Below, in pieces: positions 21,945-34,445 of a stretch of DNA of 64,000 bases. Both the position numbers and the translations under genes were made by a program. Within the stretch, counting starts at the first letter, position 1; every line of letters starts with the position of its first letter. Under the pieces are notes generated by a model. It was given only the letters and a program-made list of their open reading frames with translations. It was not told the origin of the DNA and did not search any database. Source of the stretch: Hygrophila difformis. Lineage: Eukaryota; Streptophyta; Magnoliopsida; Lamiales; Acanthaceae. The DNA lies in assembly GCA_030278955.1 (NCBI GenBank), contig JAOANR010000002.1, positions 16,293,672 to 16,357,671 of the forward strand, read 5' to 3'.

Positions 21945-23722
21945 CATATATCTCATGCCGTTTTGGCAACATATCTCAAATATTTCGTGCGGGGTCACCA
22001 TCGTCCATATAGGCACGAAGTGAATCGTTAGGAGGGCACCCTGCAGAGCACTCACCCCCTAATTTCAAAGATCAAGTTTGTAAAGGGGATTTCCTAATTT
22101 CCAGATTTTATATAATTATTTCAAAGAGTCTTCTACTCGTTTAAACCTTAAAAGCTAGTTTCACCGTTTCAACAAGATTTCAAGATTTGACTCGGTCAAC
22201 CACAGTTTACTCTAAAATTCAGTAAACATCGAGTTTAATTCCAAAAATTCTGAAATTTTACCACTGACTCTGAAACATCGAGATGAACAACTTTCATGTT
22301 TTAACTTTTTCAATCCGAGGTACCGAAATAGGTCAAATATATCAATTTTCGTCATAACCTAAATCTGTCCGAAATTCGTATACAGCAGTTCAAGATTATC
22401 AAGATCTAACATATCAAATCAACTCCAAATTTAATGAAATTTTACAGAGACCATCTTAAGACATTTATCTACAACTTTCATGTTCGGCCAAAGATCTAAA
22501 TCGGTCTAGAACTAATGTCAAAACGTGATCAAGATCAGACCTAAGTTCTATCAAGAATTTCAAGATTCAATTCCAAGCAGTTCGGTTTCGGTTGGTTTTC
22601 ACATATCAAATCATCTTTAAAAATTCTGAAAATTTTACAGTAGATAGATCTAAGCCTTAGGAACGTTTTTCGTGTTTTAAGGTTTTCCATTTGAAGTCGT
22701 TTTAAGGTTCGGAAAAATTCGTCAAAACTGTTGCGCCGGTAGAAAACATACGTTGACAGATTTTTAAAGATTCGATAAAGCTTTTAGTTTTGAATGTTTT
22801 AGTTACTCCCAAAACCATGTAAGTATTAACTTACAGATTTGTAGATATCCAGGATCGTCTATTTCGAAGGCGTGGCTTCCAGTCCTCCGTCTATCCTCTC
22901 CGTTAGTCAGGTTCTACGTTCTAGATCCGATTCGGGGCGTAGAAAGAAAAATAAGAAGGTTAGGATTCGTTTTCGAATCAAAACGTAAGAGACGAATGGA
23001 TCGGAACTTACCACAACGTCTAGGAGACTCTGATTTTCGTCCAAATCAGTCTCGCCTTGGTTTTGTGCCTCCGACGACTCCGGAATTAGGGTTTTCGGAC
23101 GTAAAGAGAGTTGTAGGGTTTTGGAAAAGTGTTCGGAGCTTTTAAGAGGGCTTATTTATAGTTAAAAAAGACCTAGGGACGCCCAAGGTCTGCCCCTAAG
23201 AGTCTTGAGCCGCATGGTGTTCAACCAAAGTCGGAAAATCCGGATTCGGGCGAGAAATTCTCGCACGGGAGAATCTGTCCAAGCGGCGATTCCCCTTTGA
23301 CCGCGCGGCCACCGCGCGGCACTCGCCCGGACTTCGGTCCGGGCGGGTCGTGCGATCCGTCGTGCCTTTCCTCCTCTCTTTCGGACTTCTATCCCTCTAT
23401 GCTCTCGTATTCCGATTTCCGGGGTATCTTCGGGTTTCTACTTTCTCTCTAAATTTTTACTCGGGTCTAATTGGATGTTTGGACTCGAATCCTCGAGTTC
23501 ATTGGTGTCGGGTTTCGGTGTACAATTTATTTACCTTTAATAATTCTTTTTATTTAATTAAATTCCTTTAATTCCTTTTTAAGTTAAATCTCATTTCTCA
23601 TTTCCTTATCTTCATTTATTTATTTATTTGCTGGATTTATTTATTTATTGTATTTATTTTATTTATTGTTTATTTATTTAATTATTGTTTTATTTTATGT
23701 TGGAAAATTCTCGGGTATTACA
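21945..23722 (-). repeat. Element 1 3' LTR, proximal part
   Basis: Resumes the LTR cut at 12167, beginning with the second copy of CATAT. Ends GGGTATTACA at 23722. About 10-15% diverged from the element 2 LTRs by eye, so elements 1 and 2 are related but not identical. CpG-dense palindrome block at about 23295-23345. Confidence 0.85.
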
Positions 23723-23944
23723 GTCTACCCTCCTTAAGAATCAACTTCGTCCTCGAAGTTGTGTTTCGGCTTTTCTCGTGCTAAGGTCTTTTGTTTGTTT
23801 TATTATGTTGTGACTGAACTTAGAATTAAAACTTCTAAGCTGCCTACGTACCCTGTGAAGGGATCAAGCCATAACGTAGTTCAAAAGTTTACAAAAATGC
23901 ACGAAAATAGGTGGTATGACATCATCTCCCCCTTAAGATTGCAG

Positions 23945-26100
23945 TTATGTCCCCATAACTGTGTCGGTATCGGTTTGGAACAATGTCGGGTAGCGTTCTC
24001 TTATGTCGGATTCTACTTCCCAAGTTGCCGTCTCGCTTTCGTGGTTCGACCAAAGAACCTTGATCATTTTGATGGCTTTGTTCCTCGTTACTCGTTCCTT
24101 AGTGTCGAGAATACGCACTGGGACTTCTTCATAAGTCAAATCTTCATCGAGCTCAATTATCTCCGGTTGAAGTACATGTGTCGGGTCGGGCACATACTTC
24201 TTTAGTTGTGAGACATGGAAGACATTATGAACTCGATCTAATTGTGGCGGTAAAGCCAGTCGGTAGGCTAAATTTCTGACTCGTTCTAGAATCTCGTAAG
24301 GTCCTATGTATCGAGGACTCAACTTTCCTCGCTTGCCAAAGCGCATCACCCCCTTCATGGGTGATATCTTTAGCATGACCCTATCTCCCACTTGAAATTC
24401 TAGGTCTCGTCGTCTCACGTCAGCGTAACTCTTCTGACGGTCTTGAGCGGCTTTCATTTTTCCTTGAATCACTTTGATTTGTTGAGCCATGTCTTTGATA
24501 AGTTGTGGTCCCACTACCACCGACTTATCGTTTTCTTCGCAGCTCAACGAGCTTCGGCACTTTCGTCCATACAACGCCTCAAAAGGTGCCATGCCAATGC
24601 TAGCATGGTAGCTGTTATTATAAGAGAATTCGATTAAGGGTAAATGGGATTCCCACCTTCCCTTAAATTCCAACACGCATGCTCTCAGATGTCTTCTAGT
24701 GTTTGGATTGTTCTCTCGGTTTGACCATCCGTCATTGGGTGGAATGCGGTGCTCATTTTGATTTGAGTACCGAGAGCTTTTTGTAACTCCGTCCAAAAGT
24801 GAGAGACAAATCTACTGTCCCTATCGGAAATGATGTCATGTGGTACTCCATGTCGTCGTACCACATTATCAATGTAGGCTAGGGCCAATTGGTCCATAGT
24901 CCACGTGTCCTTCATCGGGATAAATATGGCTGTCTTCCTTACCCTATCCACAATCACCCAAATCTTGTTCACGCCTTTAGGTGATCGGGGTAATCCCGAG
25001 ACAAAATCCATTGAGATGCTATCCCACTTCCAACTTGGAATCTCTAGTGGTTGCATCAGTCCTAGGGGTTTATGTCGCACTGCCTTAACCTTTTGGCAGG
25101 TGAGACATTTCGCTACGAAGTCTGCCACTTCCTTCTTCATTCCCGGCCACCAATAGATCTTCTTCAGATCTTTGTAAAGTTTGTCACCTCCGGGATGTAC
25201 TGAATATGGCGTGTTGTGCCCTTCCTCCATCAACCTTCGCTTCAACTCGGCACATTTAAGGGGCACGCACCATCTCCCTTTGAAATGAATGCTTCCATCC
25301 TCATGGACAGCAAATCCTATTGCCTTTCCTTCGGCAATATACCCCCTTATCTTCTCGAGTTTCGCATCGCGCGGTTGGGCGAGCTTAATCTCGTCCAATA
25401 TTGGAGTTTCTACGACCATGGCGTTGATTGTTTCACTCACTGTGTCAGGATGCACAAGTTCTAACTCCAATCTTGCTAACTCCATGTACAATGCCGGCGG
25501 AATTACCAACGAGTTCGTCACGTGTTGGGTTTTCCGACTTAGGGCATCGGCTACCACATTCGCCTTCCCCTCGTGGTATGCTATCTATAAATCTTAGTCT
25601 TTAATACGTTCCAACCACATTCGCTGTCACAAATTCAACTCCTTCTGAGTGAATATATATTTCAAGCTCTTGTGGTCGGTGAACATTCGACACTTCCGCC
25701 CATAAAGATAATGTCTCCATATCTTTAGAGCGAAAACGACCGCTGCCAACTCCAGGTCATGTGTCGGATAATTCTCCTCGTGAGGTTTCAGTTGGCGTGA
25801 TGCATACGCTACGACTCTCGAGTCTTGCATCAAGACACAACCTAAACCTTCCTTCGAAGCATCGCTATAAACTTCGAAGTCACCATTCTCTGATGGTAGT
25901 GTTAATACGGGTGTTGTTGTGAGTCATTTCTTCAGCTCTTGAAACACTATCTCACAAGCCTCTGTCCACACGTATTTTACTCCCTTCCTAAGTAGTTGGG
26001 TCAAAGGTCGTGCGATTTTCGAAAAATCTTTCACGGACCATCTATAATACCCGGCTAATCCAAGGAAACTCCTTATCTCAGTTTGGCTCTTGGGAGTTGC
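23945..26100 (-). pseudogene. Element 1 pol remnant: RT end, RNase H, integrase, chromodomain
   Basis: Read from 26100 leftward: the last part of reverse transcriptase ([12 protein letters not shown] type), RNase H (25627-25833 and upstream), tether, integrase zinc finger (H/C pattern around plus 25070-25200, ending CLTCQKVK), integrase core with D (SMDFVSGLPR), D (SDRDSRFVS) and E (QTERTIQTLED), and after a frameshift near 24690 the rest of integrase and the chromodomain (23945-24796). Several stops interrupt it: TGA at about 25624-25626 and near 25926, both CGA in element 2, plus TAA and TAG near 25590. It shows which integrase segment element 2 has lost. Confidence 0.85.
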
Positions 26101-29100
26101 TGAAACTTTTGAACCTTAGCTCCACTAACACGAGCTTTTCTAAAATATCCCAAGTTAAATTTATTAAAGGAAAAGAGTTATGATTCGTGGGGAAGGGGTT
26201 TAAGGATATATTTCACTTTTTATTACTCATGTGGGGTATTCTGATTTCAAACGACGCTGTAGTTCTCCCCGGCATGAAACTTTTGACAACTTTCACGGTG
26301 CAGCCGGGATAGATAGTTCAATCTTGACCTTTAGTCTGTCACACTAAAGGTCCCCAGCATTTGGCATCATGAAACTTATCATAGTTTCATGTCATAAAGA
26401 TCCTTGCCCTGAAACACACTCCCACTGTATGAGTATTTTCTGAAAAATCATAATCCTGGTTTTCAATTTTATTTAGTGAAACCAATTTATGAAGATGGAG
26501 TTGGGATTAGGGATATGTTATAGGTTATCACGTTTTTATTGCTCGTGTTAAGAAACTGTGCTCCCGAAAGCGCACGGTGTCAAAAGTTGCAGTAATTTAT
26601 AGTAAGACCGGATCGTTCTCTGGAGGATGTGCGATAGAAGCAGGGCCCACGTCGTTTACTAAGATTTTCCACTCGGTTACTCGATTCAAGTTTTGCAATG
26701 GTTTCTAACAACTACTTGACAATAATTTAAATCAGATCATGAAAGCAGTAAAATTATTCTACAAAGCATGATAAATTATATCTAGAAAGCGATTAAATTT
26801 ATTCTAAGAAAGCGATACACTTTATACTAGGAAAGCGAATAAGATTACTCTATGAAAGCAGATTTAAAAAGTGACAGAAGGGACAGGGAGAAAATAATAA
26901 AGATTGGACAAGATTCAGATGAAACTCAAGTAAACTTCCATTTTTATATACAGATCTTTGTTTGGGATAACTCATCAGTTAGCTAACTCTCATGCTTTCT
27001 GCACTATGTTCCCTTTAACAGACAGGTACTTACAGTGAGAATTTACGTGCTCTTAAGACCTCAACTTCTAAGATGCCACAGATTAATAACTCCCCTTTGC
27101 AATGCCTTGCAAGAGTGTGTTATTCATATGTGGTGGACAAGCAACACTTGACATATCATTAGTTGATATGCCAAGTACTCCTATCGTCCCCCTTGTCACA
27201 CCCAAAGTCCAAATCTAACCCCGAACTAATCCATAACTCTTAAACCTTATAACCGGCAGATACATCTCTGCTTCCGAGCGACCTCTATGAAAGCATTTTA
27301 AAGAAAGCGGTAAAGAAAGCAGTAAAGAAAGCATTAAAAAAAACTATCGCTCGGAAGTCTTAAAAGATCGTCACAATCCGTTAGCATAAAAGAGCCCCTG
27401 GTCTTGGTGACCAGATACAGATTTAGAACTTCGCAAATGTCAGTAAGCCATAGGGCTTATAACATTTGGTTAGTTATGAAATACAAACACGAGTGGAACA
27501 GACCTATGAAGGTTTATTCGTACTGTACTCACTCAAGACTCAATTTTAGGCTTTGGTGAGAGAAGATAGTAGTTGAAAGAATACCCAACCTTACCTTAGA
27601 AATTAACCAAGGCCTATATATTGTTCCTCTAATATTAGTTATCACATCTTATCCGAATCCAAGTGGACACCGATTCGATGCAATACTTAATACAAGGTTT
27701 CCAACACACAACAATTTTGAGAAGTAAATAGATATTTGAAAATCATTCCCTAAACAGGTACTAAACTCTCAATTAAAACACAGATCCTTTCAGTCTAGGA
27801 GAGACCTAATCGCTGACTCTGCTTCTAAAGTTCTCAAAATCAACCCCCAGTAGAAGATGAATTAGTCATAACTGTTGAATTTATCCCTTACTCAGATCCG
27901 GATTTTATAAAGGAATTTTTGTTGGAAATTTATTGTGCAACATCTGATTTAAATCAAGACTTCTATGTCCAAGGAGAAGGATCTCCAAAATATCAAGGAC
28001 CACAATATCTACATAATAATATCATGCATACATGTATATGAGAAGTAAAATAAATTACCCCAAAATATATGGTGGGGTTAGACAGAATTCGATACACAAA
28101 GATGAATTAGCCAGAGATAGGAAGAATTTGGCTAAAAAGAATGCCAGAAATAATTGGGGTTATTCGAACGACAAACATCTGCTATCCGGGTCCCAAGTAT
28201 TCCAGATGGAATGATTTTTAGACAATAAAATGCCTTAATGACAGTTGCCGCCGTCACCTTAGACTTCACTGTCTGTGAAATTGGATGAAAACCCACATTT
28301 TCTATTATTGTAATAATTATTAGATGACGTTGGCATATTTCATCTATTATCACTACAATGCTAGATTCAGGTTTGAAATTAAGATAAAGAGAAGAAAACT
28401 GTATCTGATTAGGAGTTGGCTGAGTGACTAATCGTTATCCCCGTGAAGGGACCTTTTCGCCGTAGCTTCCACCAACCACTAATCAGACCATGCAAAATAA
28501 CGAGTAATAATTAATACACAGAAGACGAGCTAATCGTTATCCCGGTGAAGGGACCTTTTCGCCAACATTGATCTGTGATATTTCTTATTACCCATTCATA
28601 CACACAATGAAAGGGAAAACAAACAAGATTAAGAAAATGTTTTTGGTATTGTGTGAGTGTTAATCACACAATAAATAGACACTAATGGGTTGAGATGTGT
28701 AATGGATAAAACTAGATGTAATGGGCCTTGACCCAATACACCCATGCAACTTACACAACTCTTAAAATAAAATATTTTTCGAGTTTTAAAAATAGAAGGA
28801 AGAAAGCAATTCGGTCTATTGGGCAAAGTGCAAAAGAGACCGAATTGGGTATGCATGAAGTATGAAGTAACACCATACCCAATTAATCATTGTAAAGTCA
28901 TGAAGCATCCTCTAATTCGAATTGTCAGGCAATTCGGTCTAGACCGAATTGGACAATTCGAATTGATGAAGTCATTCCTTCACTAAAATTGGCTAAGGCA
29001 TTTACCCCAAAATGAGGGTAATTCGAATTGCTAAGTCAATTCGGTTTAGACCAAATTAACAATTCGAATTGGTAGAACAAATAAAATAAACTAAGGCATG

Positions 29101-29763
29101 AGGGGGTGAAATGCATACAATGTGGTTTCCAAGGCCAATTCGGTCTAGATGAGAATTCGACCTAAACCGAATTACCTAGACCGAATTGCTTAAAGAACCA
29201 CATGGAGACAACAATTTTTGCTATGCAATTCGGTCTCATGGGCAATTCGGTATAGACCGAATTACCTAGATCGAATTGCATACAGATTTTCAAGTAATGC
29301 ATTTAACAAATATTTTTGCCATGCAATCCCGTTCTCATTGACAATTCGGTGTAGACCGAACCACCTCAAATCGAATTGCATGTCTATCTCTCATAAGTGC
29401 AGGTTTGGTTTACATTGTGTGGTTTATGATGGATAAGATTTACCAAATCCTTCATTTCACATCAATGTCACCTCACAGCCACACTAATGAGTGTTTTAAG
29501 GAGAATAGCCCTAGGTTATGTGGCTAACAGGCATTGGCATGAATAAAACCTCAAAACTACAAACAAGCAATCAAAGGTCAAGAACTTAAGCATCTACTGA
29601 ACAGAACAAGAATACATGCTCAAAAACTAAGAACACCTACATTATCTAAGGCAACAATAAGCTCACGAGAGAAAAGAAAGACTAAAACAGTAACTGAAAA
29701 GCAGGAAAATAACTCTAACAAGCCTAAGATTGTCTAAAACCTAAGAGCACTTATTTGAATCTC
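26101..29763 (-). repeat. Element 4 3' LTR, downstream (R/U5) part
   Basis: Minus-strand continuation of the LTR from 49021. It has short irregular repeats of GAAAGCGAT/CTAAGAAAGC type at about 26735-26870 (equivalent to 33500-33600 in element 3) and AAAGAAAGCAGT repeats at 27300-27345. Ends in minus-strand AAAAGTTTCA at 26101. Confidence 0.75.
28806..29378. repeat. Element 4 LTR, second palindrome cluster (five two-layer blocks)
   Basis: Blocks centred near 28941, 29046, 29162, 29252 and 29351, so about 90-116 bp apart; a simpler single-layer one is centred near 28826. Inner arms are CAATTCGGTC and its complement around TA; outer arms are AATTCGAATTG or CAATTCGGTCTAG and complements. It lies downstream of the LTR TATA box. 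Confidence 0.8.
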
Positions 29764-30053
29764 TGATAATGGCCAGAAATGACCATTATTTTCAATCCAT
29801 TTCCGTGTCTGAAACGGGCATTTGATCGTATTCCGGTCTTATATTAAATAAGAAAGCAGTAGAATTGGACTGATTTATGCATATTTGTAAAAATATTAAG
29901 CTGGTATGAAAAATGCATAAATATGTAATTTTATTACACATTTATGTTAGAAAAATCCAAAAACATGAGAAAAAGAAAAGAAAAGAAAAAGGAAACAAAA
30001 AGATGGGAAAAGAAATGAAAAACCCACAAAAAGCCGATTTTTCAGGATATTAC

Positions 30054-30328
30054 GACGCTAGACACAACTACGACGCTATGCATGGATAGCGCCGTAGCTT
30101 GGTCTAGCGCCGTAGGAGGAAATCAAAGCTGACATCTGAAGAAGAGTGAACGACGCTAAGCATGGATAGCGCCGTGATCAAGTATAGCGCCGTAATGATG
30201 GATAGCGTCGTAGGCTGTTCACTGAGAGACAGAGAGAGTCTTCGAAGTGGAAGACTACGACGCTATACCTATAGCGCCGTAGCAAGGATAGCGCCGTAAG
30301 CCACCTATAGCGTCGTAAGCCTTGCCAG
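30054..30328. repeat. U3 palindrome cluster of element 3 5' LTR
   Basis: About four ACGACGCTA arms and eight TAGCGYCGT arms. The first block is clearly two-layered (outer TACGACGCTAGAC with GGTCTAGCGCCGTA, inner CTACGACGCTAT with ATAGCGCCGTAG). It lies just upstream of the TATA box. The copy in the 3' LTR is at 44904-45168. Confidence 0.8.
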
Positions 30329-30356
30329 AATTCAAATTTCAAGGCCTGGGGGCCCA

Positions 30357-30385
30357 TGGGCCTAGGGTTTCTCGCCTATATATAG
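30357..30385 (+). promoter_or_regulatory. Core promoter of element 3 5' LTR
   Basis: TGGGCC (30357-30362), TAGGGTTT (30363-30370) and TATATATAG (30377-30385) in a row; transcription should start about 25-30 bp downstream. The 3' LTR copy is at about 45207-45235, where the telo-box is changed to CAGGGTTT. Confidence 0.6.
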
Positions 30386-31017
30386 GGTGTTGACTCCCTG
30401 GTCTTGTCACTTCACCACATTCCACTTGAAGGCAACAGGAGCTGTTCTTGAGAATAGTGTAGAGGTAGTTAGTTAGTTTTCTTTTTTGTATTATTTACAT
30501 TCCATGCCTTAGTTAGCTTTTAATACTCCTAGATTAGTGTTTGTTGAGACTTCCAGTTTAGGATAGCCACTGTTTTCATTATTTACAGTTTTGTTAAACC
30601 TCTATTTAGGTTTGAAATACCCAAATAATGGGTATTATCAAACCATTTGATATAAAATGGGAAGTTAATCATGAAAGTGTCCCAAAAACATGAAATGGAA
30701 ATGATTCCATGGATTTTCTTGTTTTATTTTGGTGTATTGATCATTTGGTCATTTTATTCTCTCTTGCAATGTGGGTTTTCTGTTTTCTTTTCATTTTTGG
30801 GTTTCTATGCATGTTCTTATGGTTGAAAACCCTCATTTGGGTTTGTGGTTCATGGGTGTATGCTTCTAGCTTGTTTTGCTATGTTTTTATGCATTTTGGT
30901 TTACTGTTTTCATCTTATTTCACTACTGTCATTGCACTGATGAACCATGAACTTGAAAATAGGGCTTGCAATCGCAGAGATTGCATTACCCGAACAACAA
31001 CATGTTTCTGGGCTAGC

Positions 31018-31480
31018 TACGACGCTAACCGCCCTACGGCGCTATCCTTGGATAGCGTCGTAGGTGAGGTTTGGCGTCGTAGTTGCCCAGAACTTAAAAC
31101 AAAACTTGCCCTACGGCACTAAACCAACGGCGCTATCCTCAGATAGCGTCGTAAATTTTGTTTAGAGTCGTAGGTCCCCGAAATTCTCCTTTCTCATAGA
31201 ACCCACCTACGGCACTATCCTTACGACGCTATCCTAGGATAGCGTCGTCATTTAATGTTTAGCGCCGTAATATCTCTTCTTTTTCCAGAAACTTCTTATT
31301 TCTCAAACCACCTACGACGCTACACCACAACGCTATACTAGTATAGCGCCGTGGTTTAGTGTATAGCGTCGTAAATACCCTTTTTTATCCAAAATCTACT
31401 CTCTCTTGCACCAAGCCATGACGACGCTACCCTCACGACGCTATTCTAGGATAGCGTCGTAACATCTGTTCAGCGTCGTA
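31018..31480. repeat. Transcribed-leader palindrome cluster of element 3 5' LTR (five two-layer blocks)
   Basis: Five blocks of about 62-66 bp centred near 31048, 31139, 31235, 31340 and 31447, so 91-108 bp apart. Each reads arm, arm, tight centre, arm, arm: outer CTACGRCRCTA with TAGMGYCGTAG types, inner ACGRCGCTATCC with GGATAGCGTCGT types. In block 4 the inner stem flank is ATAC/GTAT where others have ATCC/GGAT, a paired change. The 3' LTR copy is at about 45869-46333. Confidence 0.85.
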
Positions 31481-34152
31481 ATCAGCATCTTCATGAAGAT
31501 TTTCCATTCTCCATTTTCATCATTAATTAATTGAACCCTCTAGTCATTAATGATTTATGATTCTAATTAGCAATAATTAAATCACTAATTGTTGTGATTA
31601 GAGGACCTTTGTCAATGGCCATTAAAACATTTTTCTATAAACAAAATCATGATGCCTTAAACAGATAATCCGGACTGTAATTAATTATGGTAGGAGGGAT
31701 TATTTAAGCCATCAAGTATGGATTGATTCCATAACCTTGCACGAGAAACCAATGTCTCTCATGCAAGTTCTTCTCTTTACTTCATTTTAGTTTGTCTTTT
31801 GTGTATTGTGTGTAACAATTAGTAAAGAATACATCAGACTAATGTTGGCGGGTATTCCCTCACGGATAACTAGCTCGTATTCTGGGTATTAGTTACTAAG
31901 TGTTATTTTGCATGGTCTGGAAGGCAGTCAGTGGAAGTCTTGGCGGTTTGTCCATCCGGGACTATAATAGCTGCTCAGCTGATTCCTATCCGGATACAGT
32001 TTTATTTTATTTATCTTAATTTCCAAACCCAAATTCCAGTCTGCATTATAAATCTGCTAATGTCTGTCAACATTAGCTGATAAGTACTGCAGAGAGGAAG
32101 CATGTAGGTTTTGATCCGAATTCACAGACAGTGGAGGCCCAACTGGCAGCGACACTGCCATTTTAGGGCTTCACCTGTCTAAATTCACTTCATCTGAGTA
32201 ATTGGGAAATTGGACGGTAGATGTTTACAGTCCACCCGATTATTCTGCCAGTACTTTGGTCTCCTGACCACTTCATCTCTGTGTTCCACCTTCTGTCTAG
32301 ACCCACATCTATATTTTGGGTCAATTAATTCTACACTTCCATATATCCTTATGCATGATAATATTATGTACTGTTGTGGTCTACAATATTTTGGGATCCT
32401 TCCCTTGGACAACAGAAGCATAGATTTAAAACAGATATTGCATATTAAATTTCCGACACAAATTCCTTTATAAAATCCGGATCTGAGTAAGGGATAAATT
32501 CTCCAGTTATGACTAATTCATATTCTATCAAGGGTTGATTTTGGGAAATTAGGAGCAGAGTCAGCGATTAGGTCTCATCTAGACTGAAAGGATCTCTGTT
32601 TTAATTGAGAGTCCCTGTTTAGGGAATGGTTTTCAAACTCATTATTTTCCAAAATTGCTGTTTGCTGGGAATCTAAGATTAAATATTATACCGAGATGGG
32701 GCCCACTTGGACTCAAATACAGTGTAGTAAATAATCTTAGAGGAGTATCATCCAGGCCTTGGTTATTTTCTAAGATAGGGTTGAGTTTTCTTTCAACTGC
32801 TATCCTTTTCTGCCAAAGCCTATTTTTGAGTCCTGGGTGAGTGCATCCGGAACGAACTAATTTATTAGTTCGTTTCATTAGTTTGTATCTCATAACCACT
32901 CGGAAGGAAGTGAACACACGAGTAGTTCACCAAGAGCCGGGAATTCTTGATCCATACCCCTTCATTCTGATGGGGAGCTATCTTTTACTACCAGGGTCAG
33001 ACCTTCAAAACCTCCGAGTGATAGGTTTTAAATGCTTTCTTTAAATGCTTTCGTTAGAGGTCACTCGGTTGTATTGAGCGTTGTGTAACTATTACTAGGA
33101 TTGATAGTTAAGGTATAGTTCAGGGCTTAATTAGAATCTTTGGGTGTGACATGGGAGAATGATAGTAGTACTTGGCATGTCAATAAATGATTTGTCAGGT
33201 GTTGCTCAACCACCACAGATGAAATAACATACCCTGGCCGGGGCAGTTACAAATCTGTGGTATCTTAGAATTTGCAGTCTTAAGAACATGTAAACTCATG
33301 CTGTAAGTATCTGTCTGTTAAAGGGAACGCAGTATTGAGAGCATGAGAATTAGCTATCTGATAGAATTATCCCAAGCAAAGATCTGTGTATAAAATTGGA
33401 AGTTTAATTATGCCTCATCTAAATCTTGTCCAATTTTTATTCTTTTCTTCCTGTCCCTTCTGTCTACATTGTGATTCAGCTTCACAGCTAGCATAATGTA
33501 AATTTTCACTGCTTTCATAGATAGTATTTATCGCATTTTAGAATAACTTTACCCGCTTTCTAGAATAGACTTATTTGCTTTGTAGAATAAATTTAAACGC
33601 TTTTGTAGTTTCATTTAAATTCATGCCAGTAGTTGTTAATCACTTTTCAAACCAATTGGAGCAATACGAATGGAAAATCTAGTAAAACGACGTGGGCCCT
33701 GCTTCTATCGCACATCCTCCAGTGAAGGATCCGGTCTTACTATAAATTACTGCAATTTTTGACACCGTGCGCTTTCGGGCCACAGTTTCTTAACACGAGT
33801 AATAAAAACGTGACAACCTATAAATATATCCCTAATCCCAACTCCGCCATCATAAATTGGTTTCATTAAATAAAATCGAAAACCAGGATTATGATTTTTC
33901 AGAAAATACTCATGAAGTGGGAACTTGTCAAAAGTTTCATGGCAAGGATCTTCAAGGCATAGAATTGTCAGAAATTTCATGCCGGGGAGGTTCGTGATGC
34001 CACTTGAACTCAAAGTTTACCTTCATGAGTGATAAAAAGTGGAATATATATTCCTAAACCCCGTTCCCACGACTCATAACTCTTTTCGTTTAATAAATTT
34101 AACCTTGGGATATTTTAGAAATACTCGTGTGACGAAATTGTTAAAAGTTTCA

Positions 34153-34170
34153 TGGCGCCGTTGCCGGGGA
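34153..34170 (+). other. Element 3 primer-binding site, aspartate tRNA
   Basis: TGGCGCCGTTGCCGGGGA directly after the LTR end; the tRNA-Asp primer typical of Athila/Tat elements. The stretch to 34445 is leader; an in-frame stop lies upstream of the gag ATG. Confidence 0.85.
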
Positions 34171-34445
34171 GGATGCAGCGCCGTTTTATTAGAGAATTAC
34201 ATTCCTCATTGCTCCTAGTTAGCTTATACATATAAATATAAATATTCACCCCTAAACCGATTCTAACCTGGGGAATATGCAGGTACCGTCATTATTGAAG
34301 CCGTTGTTCTATGTAAAGGAGGAAGCAGACGCCAGCCGAAATCCCGTACAACGCAGAGATAGAAAAGACAGCTCGACGTCTTAGGGCGGAGACTAGACGG
34401 AGACGGGCACTACTTTCACCAAGCACCAGTAGCGACATCTCTGAT

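Larger units (their letters stand above)
11410..26100 (-). mobile_element. Element 1: Ty3/gypsy chromovirus (Tekay-like), outermost and truncated by nesting
   Basis: Minus-oriented. Its 3' LTR is 11410-12167 plus 21945-23722, split by element 2, and its 3' internal part is 23723-26100. At 26100 the reverse transcriptase reading stops where element 4 begins; the rest (RT start, gag, 5' LTR) should lie beyond base 64000. The chromodomain C-terminus assigns it to the chromoviruses, most like the Tekay/Del lineage. Confidence 0.8.
29764..34152 (+). repeat. Element 3 5' LTR (4389 bp)
   Basis: TGATAATGGCC to AAAAGTTTCA. U3 includes a palindrome cluster; the transcribed part has a second cluster and a long stretch related to the element 4 LTR. 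No conserved ORF: frames such as the one near 32210-32473 recur only because the LTR is duplicated. Confidence 0.9.

Noticed and set aside
30709..31122. 137-codon ORF in the element 3 LTR leader
   Set aside because: It ends inside the palindrome cluster and the 3' LTR copy is shifted and shorter, so it is not conserved even between the two LTRs.
32185..33044. Small ORFs repeated near 32200-33040 and 47040-47910
   Set aside because: Repeated only because the LTR is duplicated; no start context, no family match.
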